This document shows, piece after piece, positions 59,109 to 64,000 of a stretch of 64,000 nucleotides of DNA. Source of the stretch: Parvularcula maris (GTDB taxonomy: Bacteria > Pseudomonadota > Alphaproteobacteria > Caulobacterales > Parvularculaceae); contig NZ_JANIBC010000003.1 of the NCBI RefSeq assembly GCF_024505085.1, forward strand, positions 146,504 to 210,503, written 5' to 3'. A model generated the notes under the pieces. It worked only from the letters and a program-made list of their open reading frames with translations. It was not told the DNA's origin and did not search any database. The translations under genes and the position numbers were made by a program. Each line of letters begins with the position of its first letter. Within the stretch, counting starts at the first letter, position 1.

Positions 59109-60838
59109 ACGCAAGCGCCCTGAACAGGTTCGAGGTCACCATCGGCTTCGACGAGCTGGCCCGCAAGCGTGCCGTTCGGCCGAAGGCGGAAGCGGACCAG
59201 GCGGAGAGCATCCGCAGAAGGCTCCTTCTCTGCGGTGCAGGGCTGGGCGCCGTCTTCTGCGCTTTGGGTTTCAGAACCGCCCAGCTCGCCCTCAACCCGC
59301 CGCCGCCAGTCTACCAGCTTGCCGGTAGCGAGAGCACTGGCGGTCCGGCGCTTCTCGAGGACCGCGAGGGCAGGGCGCTCGCTCTCTCCATCAAGGGCTT
59401 CGGTCTCGCCATCCACGGCAGCGAGGTGTGGGAGGCCGAAGAAGCGGCAGCCAAGCTTGCCGGTCTCTTCCCCCATATCGACCCGGCCAAGCTGCGCATC
59501 AAACTCGAGGCGGGCCAGCGGGTGGTGATCGACCGGGTCATCACGCCGGAGCAGCGCGAGGAAGTGCTGGCCCTTGGGCTTCCGGGCATCACCTTCCCCG
59601 AGGCGGATATCCGCGCCTATCCGCAAGGGCGGCTGTTCAGCCATGTGGTGGGGTATCAGATCCCCGGCCGGGGCGGTGTGACTGGGCTGGAGGCCACAGC
59701 ATCCAGTCAGGAGCTCGCCGGCACACAGCGCACCACGCTCCACACGGCGGCGCAGACCATCATGCTGGGCGAGGTCTCCCGCGCCATGGCGCAGTTCGAG
59801 GCCAAGGCCGCCTGGGGGCTCCTCCTGGATGCCCATAGCGGCGACGTCGTCTCCCTGGTCAGCTTGCCGGACTTCGACCCCAACCGGCCAGGCGCCAGCG
59901 ACGCTTCGGCGCGGCGCAACCGGGTTGTTTCCGACACTTACGAACTCGGCTCGGCCTTCAAGGCGCTGACCGTGGCCATGGCGCTGGAGGAGGGCATCGT
60001 CGCCCTCGACACGCCGGTGGATGTGACCTCACCGCTGAAAGTGGGCGACTGGTCGATCGAGGACTACTCCGAGAAGGGCAATGTACTGAGCGTCGAGGAG
60101 ATCCTCGCCTACAGCTCCAATATCGGCACGGCGCAGCTCGCGCTCCTGATGGGTCAGGACGGTTTCACCGCCGCCCTCGAACGGTTCGGCCTTCTCGAAC
60201 GCATGACCACCTCGCTGCCTGAGAGCCGCAGCCCGCTCATCCCGCGTGAGTGGGGTCCGGCGGAGATCGCCACCGTCTCCTACGGCCACGGCATTGCGGT
60301 GTCGCCGCTGCACCTGACGGCCGCCTTCGCCGCCCTGGTCAATGGCGGCGAGCAGGTGACGCCGCGCTTCCTCCTCTCCGACCCGGTCGAGAAGAAGCGG
60401 GTCATCAGCGAGCGGACGAGCCTGGAGCTTCGCCGTGCGCTGCGCGCCGTGGTCACCGAGGGTACGGGGAGCTTCGCCGAGGCGGAGGGCTTCTATGTCA
60501 TCGGCAAGACCGCGACCGCCGACAAGCCGGGCGCGGGCGGCTATAACGACAAGGGGCCGCTCATCTCCTCCTTCATCGGAGCGTTCCCCGGCCACGACCC
60601 ACGCTATGTCATGCTGATCAGTCTGGACGAGCCCAAGGGCAACGCCAGCACCTACGGTTACGCCACGGCAGGTTGGACCGCCGCGCCCGCCTTCAAGCGC
60701 GCGGTGGAGCGGCTGGCGCCGGTTCTGGGGGTGATGCCCACCCCCGAGGACCAGGCCGCCGACGCCTTTCTGACCGTGCTCGGCGCAAGAGACGGGGCGG
60801 GCGCAACCCTTCCGACTGCGGAGGAGAACTCCCGATGA
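59105..60838 (+). CDS. ftsI: Septal peptidoglycan transpeptidase FtsI (PBP3)
   Basis: 577 aa. N-terminal membrane helix (LLLCGAGLGAVFCALGF), pedestal domain (LLEDREGRALALSIKGFGLA, RAYPQGRLFSHVVGY), then the transpeptidase domain. Active-site SXXK is in YELGSAFKALTVAMALE (about residue 282) and SXN is in AYSSNIGTAQLAL. The third motif reads IGKTATADKPG, with Ala where the Gly of KTG is expected (about residue 469). It crosslinks septal wall peptides. Confidence 0.95.
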   Translation: MNASALNRFEVTIGFDELARKRAVRPKAEADQAESIRRRLLLCGAGLGAVFCALGFRTAQLALNPPPPVYQLAGSESTGGPALLEDREGRALALSIKGFGLAIHGSEVWEAEEAAAKLAGLFPHIDPAKLRIKLEAGQRVVIDRVITPEQREEVLALGLPGITFPEADIRAYPQGRLFSHVVGYQIPGRGGVTGLEATASSQELAGTQRTTLHTAAQTIMLGEVSRAMAQFEAKAAWGLLLDAHSGDVVSLVSLPDFDPNRPGASDASARRNRVVSDTYELGSAFKALTVAMALEEGIVALDTPVDVTSPLKVGDWSIEDYSEKGNVLSVEEILAYSSNIGTAQLALLMGQDGFTAALERFGLLERMTTSLPESRSPLIPREWGPAEIATVSYGHGIAVSPLHLTAAFAALVNGGEQVTPRFLLSDPVEKKRVISERTSLELRRALRAVVTEGTGSFAEAEGFYVIGKTATADKPGAGGYNDKGPLISSFIGAFPGHDPRYVMLISLDEPKGNASTYGYATAGWTAAPAFKRAVERLAPVLGVMPTPEDQAADAFLTVLGARDGAGATLPTAEENSR

Positions 60839-62283
60839 AACTCCAAGAGATGACCGCACTGGCAAGGCGTCTGCCAGATGTCGAGATCAAGGGCCTCACC
60901 GCCGACAGCAGGGCCGTGCGTGAAGGTTTCCTCTTCGCGGCCCTGCCTGGTACGAAGATCGACGGGCGCAAGTTCATCGACGACGCCGTGAGGAACGGCG
61001 CCGCCGCCGTCCTGGCAAGGCCTGGCACCAAGGCCCCCGTCCCGGTGCTGGAGAGCGAGCAGCCTCGGCTGACCCTCGCCCAGCTCGCCATGATGTTCCA
61101 CCCGCAGCAGCCGCGTCTGATCGCCGGGGTGACAGGGACCAACGGCAAGACTTCCGTCGCTCGTTTCGCCAGCCAGCTCTGGTCGTCGCTTGGGCACCAC
61201 GCAGGTAGTCTGGGTACGCTCGGCGCCGTCGCGCCGGGCTATGACTACGCGCTGAAGCACACCACGCCCGACCCGGTGGAGATCCACCAGGTGCTCTCGG
61301 GCATGGCGGCGGTGGGCACGACGCACCTCGCTATGGAGGTGTCGAGCCATGGGCTCAGCCAGTACCGGGCGGACGGGGTGAACTTTTCGCTGGCGGCCTT
61401 CACCAACCTGACGCGCGACCATTTCGACTATCACGAGACCTTCGAGGACTACTACCACGCCAAGAGGCGGCTGTTCACGCAGCTCCTTCCAAGGGGCGGC
61501 ACGGTGGTCATCAACACGGACGGTCCGTTTGCGGAGCGTGCGGTCGAGGATGCGCGAGCCGCTGGAAGGCGTCCGCTGACTGTGGGGCGGAAGGGCGAGC
61601 TTCTGGCCCTCAGGCGCGTCGAACCGGGCGCCACCGGCCTTCGGGTCGAGGTCGAGGCGGAGGGCAAGAGCTACACGCTCCACCTGCCCCTCGTCGGCAG
61701 TTTCCAGGCCGACAACGCGCTGGTTGCTGCAGGCCTCGTCATCGCCAGCGGCTACGGGCCGAGCCTGGTGCTGCCGAAGCTTGAGCAGATCAGCGCCGCC
61801 CCTGGCCGGATGGAGCTGGCGGGCGTTCGCCGGTTCAAGAGCGGCACGGCGGGCATCTATGTGGACTACGCTCATACCCCCGCCGCCGTGGAGACCGTGC
61901 TGGAGGCCATCCGTCCCCATACGGCGGGCCGGGTGCATATCGTCCTCGGCGCGGGCGGCGACCGGGACAAGGAGAAGCGCGCGCTGATGGGCAAGGCCGC
62001 CTCCATGGGGGCTGATCATGTGGTTGTCACCGACGACAATCCCCGCACGGAAGACCCGGCTCTCATTCGCGCGGACGTTGCCAAGGGCGCACCCAAGGCT
62101 GAAGTGATCGGCGACCGCCGCGAGGCGATCCTTGCCGCCGCCCGCAACCTCCGCCCCGGCGACACGCTGGTGATCGCGGGCAAGGGGCACGAGCGCGGCC
62201 AGACCATCGGCACCGTGACCTTTCCCTTCAGCGATGTGGAAGTGGCGCGCGAGGCCGCCATGAGCGATGAGGCAGCCGCGTGA
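60835..62283 (+). CDS. murE: UDP-MurNAc-tripeptide synthetase (meso-DAP adding)
   Basis: 482 aa Mur ligase adding meso-diaminopimelate to UDP-MurNAc-L-Ala-D-Glu. ATP loop GVTGTNGKTSVARF, HTTPDPVEIHQVL, YVDYAHTPAAVETVL and the mDAP-specifying DDNPRTEDP are intact. The ATG at 60835 overlaps the ftsI stop; the longer upstream frame is within ftsI. Confidence 0.97.
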   Translation: MKLQEMTALARRLPDVEIKGLTADSRAVREGFLFAALPGTKIDGRKFIDDAVRNGAAAVLARPGTKAPVPVLESEQPRLTLAQLAMMFHPQQPRLIAGVTGTNGKTSVARFASQLWSSLGHHAGSLGTLGAVAPGYDYALKHTTPDPVEIHQVLSGMAAVGTTHLAMEVSSHGLSQYRADGVNFSLAAFTNLTRDHFDYHETFEDYYHAKRRLFTQLLPRGGTVVINTDGPFAERAVEDARAAGRRPLTVGRKGELLALRRVEPGATGLRVEVEAEGKSYTLHLPLVGSFQADNALVAAGLVIASGYGPSLVLPKLEQISAAPGRMELAGVRRFKSGTAGIYVDYAHTPAAVETVLEAIRPHTAGRVHIVLGAGGDRDKEKRALMGKAASMGADHVVVTDDNPRTEDPALIRADVAKGAPKAEVIGDRREAILAAARNLRPGDTLVIAGKGHERGQTIGTVTFPFSDVEVAREAAMSDEAAA

Positions 62284-63653
62284 CGGGCAAGCTCTTCGAG
62301 GCCTATCAGGTAGCGGCGGCGACCGGCGGTGAGCTTTGCGGCGGCGAGGACTGGTCGATCGGCGGCCTCTCCATCGACACGCGGGGCATCCGCCCGGGCG
62401 ACCTCTTCGTGGCGCTGGAGGCCGAGCGGGACGGGCACGACTTTGCTAGCCAAGCCTTCGAGAAGGGTGCTGCTGCCGCGCTCGTCAGCAAGTCCATCGA
62501 GGTCGGGCCTTATGTCCTCGTGCCTGACACGCTGCGCGCGGCGGAGAGGCTGGCCGGGGCCGCCAGGGACCGCAGCTTCGCACCCCTGATCGGCGTCACG
62601 GGCAGCGCGGGCAAAACCACCACCAAGGAGATGCTGCGCGCGGCCCTGACCCCGCTCGGCGAGATCCACGCGGCGCAGAAGAGCTTCAACAACCATATCG
62701 GCGTGCCCCTGACCCTGGCCGAGCTTCCGCCCACGGCCAAGGCTGGCGTCTTCGAGATGGGCATGAATCATGCCGGAGAGATCAGAGGGCTGACGAGCCT
62801 CGTCCGACCGCATATCGCCCTTATCACCACAGTTGCCGAGGCGCATCTCGAGTTCCTCGGCTCAATGGAGGGGATCGCCGACGCCAAGGCCGAGATCGCC
62901 GAGGGCCTCCGCCCCGGCGGCACCATGATCCTGCCCGCCGACAGCCCCTACCTTCCGCGCTTGCTGCAGCGCTGCGAGGAGGCAGGGGTAGGCAACATCC
63001 AGACCTTCGGACGCAAGGGCGAACATGCCCGCCTTACAGGCGCGGAGCCTGCCGAAGGCGGCATGAATGTCGCCGCCGTGGTCCTCGGCGAAGAAGTCCG
63101 CTTCCTCCTCGCCGCCGAGGGTGAGCACATGGCTACCAACGCCCTCGCGGCGCTGCTGGCGGCGTTGAAGGCAGGCGTCAGCGTCCAGGACGCGGCTGCC
63201 GCCCTCTCCACCTTCAGCACCGGAGCGGGCCGGGGTGAGCGCTTCCAGCTTCAGCTTGGTGAGCGGACGGTCACCGTTCTGGACGAAAGTTATAACGCCA
63301 ACCCCGCCTCCATGCGTGCGTCCCTAGGTGTGCTGGGAAGGGCACCTGGCCGCAAGGTAGCGGTCCTCGGCGAGATGAGGGAGCTTGGCGACACCGCCCC
63401 GCAGCTCCACGCTGGGCTGGCCGAGGCGGCGAGCGTTGCGGACATCGTTCACACCGCAGGACCCATGATGCTGCACCTCCGCGAAGCCTTGCCGGAGGCC
63501 AAGCGCGGAACCCATGGTGAAAATGCTAACGATCTCCTTCAGCCTTTATTAGATGACCTCCACGAAGCCGATACGGTCCTGTTCAAAGGTTCGAACGCCT
63601 CTAAGGTGGGTCCTCTCTTAGGGGCCCTTCTGAAGGCAGGCCGGAAGGTATAA
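62280..63653 (+). CDS. murF: UDP-MurNAc-tripeptide D-alanyl-D-alanine ligase
   Basis: 457 aa Mur ligase adding D-Ala-D-Ala. [23 protein letters not shown] loop [39 protein letters not shown] and [13 protein letters not shown] are present. GTGA overlap with murE; the TAA stop overlaps the mraY ATG by one base. Confidence 0.97.
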   Translation: MTGKLFEAYQVAAATGGELCGGEDWSIGGLSIDTRGIRPGDLFVALEAERDGHDFASQAFEKGAAAALVSKSIEVGPYVLVPDTLRAAERLAGAARDRSFAPLIGVTGSAGKTTTKEMLRAALTPLGEIHAAQKSFNNHIGVPLTLAELPPTAKAGVFEMGMNHAGEIRGLTSLVRPHIALITTVAEAHLEFLGSMEGIADAKAEIAEGLRPGGTMILPADSPYLPRLLQRCEEAGVGNIQTFGRKGEHARLTGAEPAEGGMNVAAVVLGEEVRFLLAAEGEHMATNALAALLAALKAGVSVQDAAAALSTFSTGAGRGERFQLQLGERTVTVLDESYNANPASMRASLGVLGRAPGRKVAVLGEMRELGDTAPQLHAGLAEAASVADIVHTAGPMMLHLREALPEAKRGTHGENANDLLQPLLDDLHEADTVLFKGSNASKVGPLLGALLKAGRKV

Positions 63654-64000
63654 TGTTCTACCACCTCTTCGTTCCGCTTGCGGACGACTACCAGATCTTC
63701 AACCTGTTCCGGTACATCACGTTCCGGATCGGCGGCGCGACCCTGACGGCGATGCTGATCGCCTTCCTCGTCGGACCCGGCATGATCAACTGGATGCGGG
63801 TGAAGCAGGGCAAGGGCCAGCCGATCCGCAAGGACGGACCGCAAAGCCACATCGTCGAGAAGGCGGGCACACCCACCATGGGCGGGCTCCTGATTCTATT
63901 CTCGATGGTGGTCTCGGTGCTGCTCTGGGCGCCGCTCAACAACCCCTATATCTGGATCGTGCTCGGCGTGACCGTAGGGTTCGGGCTTCTCGGTTTCTAC
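63653..64000 (+). CDS. mraY: Phospho-N-acetylmuramoyl-pentapeptide-transferase (partial)
   Basis: First 116 codons; the gene runs off the right edge. [20 protein letters not shown], two membrane segments so far, and the MraY signature [17 protein letters not shown] followed by [12 protein letters not shown]. It transfers phospho-MurNAc-pentapeptide to undecaprenyl phosphate, giving lipid I, using the product of MurF. Confidence 0.96.
   Translation, partial: MFYHLFVPLADDYQIFNLFRYITFRIGGATLTAMLIAFLVGPGMINWMRVKQGKGQPIRKDGPQSHIVEKAGTPTMGGLLILFSMVVSVLLWAPLNNPYIWIVLGVTVGFGLLGFY

Overview
The window is a stretch of high-GC bacterial chromosome. Gene content and order point to an alphaproteobacterium: rpoZ-rel-pyrE-pdxJ-acpS-lepB-rnc-era-recO, dusB-ntrY-ntrX, and rnpB followed by a mraZ-rsmH-ftsL-ftsI-murE-murF-mraY division cluster. 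A Parvularcula-like or Caulobacterales-like lineage is plausible, but the genus cannot be fixed from the sequence alone. No rRNA, tRNA, CRISPR array or complete transposon was seen.

Layout. 1-9.4 kb: an ABC-F ATPase, a secreted S10 peptidase, a DUF6624 protein, prs, the overlapping lgt-midA-pgeF operon, and a UbiK-like protein. 9.4-12.7 kb: a DUF1800 lipoprotein plus DUF1501 Tat-exported pair of visibly different base composition. 12.8-22.1 kb: a YbjN protein, a queuosine-precursor transporter, and the housekeeping run rpoZ to era, interrupted between pdxJ and acpS by a DUF559 nuclease gene boxed in by palindromic repeats. 22.3-30.4 kb: recO, an orphan membrane protein, dusB, ntrYX, an MFS exporter and a dienelactone hydrolase. 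30.5-49.5 kb: a protein-secretion region with prepilin peptidase, a TonB-dependent receptor, a duplicated beta-helix lipoprotein, and a near-gapless gspCDEFGHIJKLMN type II secretion operon ending in an unrecognised lipoprotein. 49.5-56.3 kb: a CDF metal exporter, a stress-type SDR, mazG with two tiny membrane ORFs, a branched-chain aminotransferase, an HCCA-isomerase-like protein, a TRIC channel and a Gfo/Idh oxidoreductase. 56.4-64 kb: RNase P RNA, then the dcw cluster, running off the right edge inside mraY.

The most unusual property is the dense set of short palindromic repeats in almost every larger intergenic gap. At least four sequence families (called A-D here) share one design: inverted arms, each holding a conserved hairpin and/or a variable hairpin whose two strands change together between copies. 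Two A-type composite units bracket the DUF559 endonuclease gene. The last 40 codons of that gene are themselves repeat sequence, and the repeat supplies its likely ribosome-binding site. A B-type element lies across the gspG-gspH junction and appears to encode the GspH prepilin leader. A truncated B element supplies the likely Shine-Dalgarno of gspC. By analogy with REP/RAYT pairs, the DUF559 protein is a candidate mobiliser or processor of these repeats; this is inference.

A good match to a Pho box (two TGACA direct repeats, 11 bp apart) lies between the divergent T2SS operon and the lipoprotein/TonB-receptor operon. It suggests that secretion, surface lipoprotein and outer-membrane uptake are co-regulated by phosphate. 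NtrX has lost its Walker A lysine and Walker B aspartate. The mraZ upstream region combines a 10-bp-period TGGGN operator with a DnaA-box cluster.
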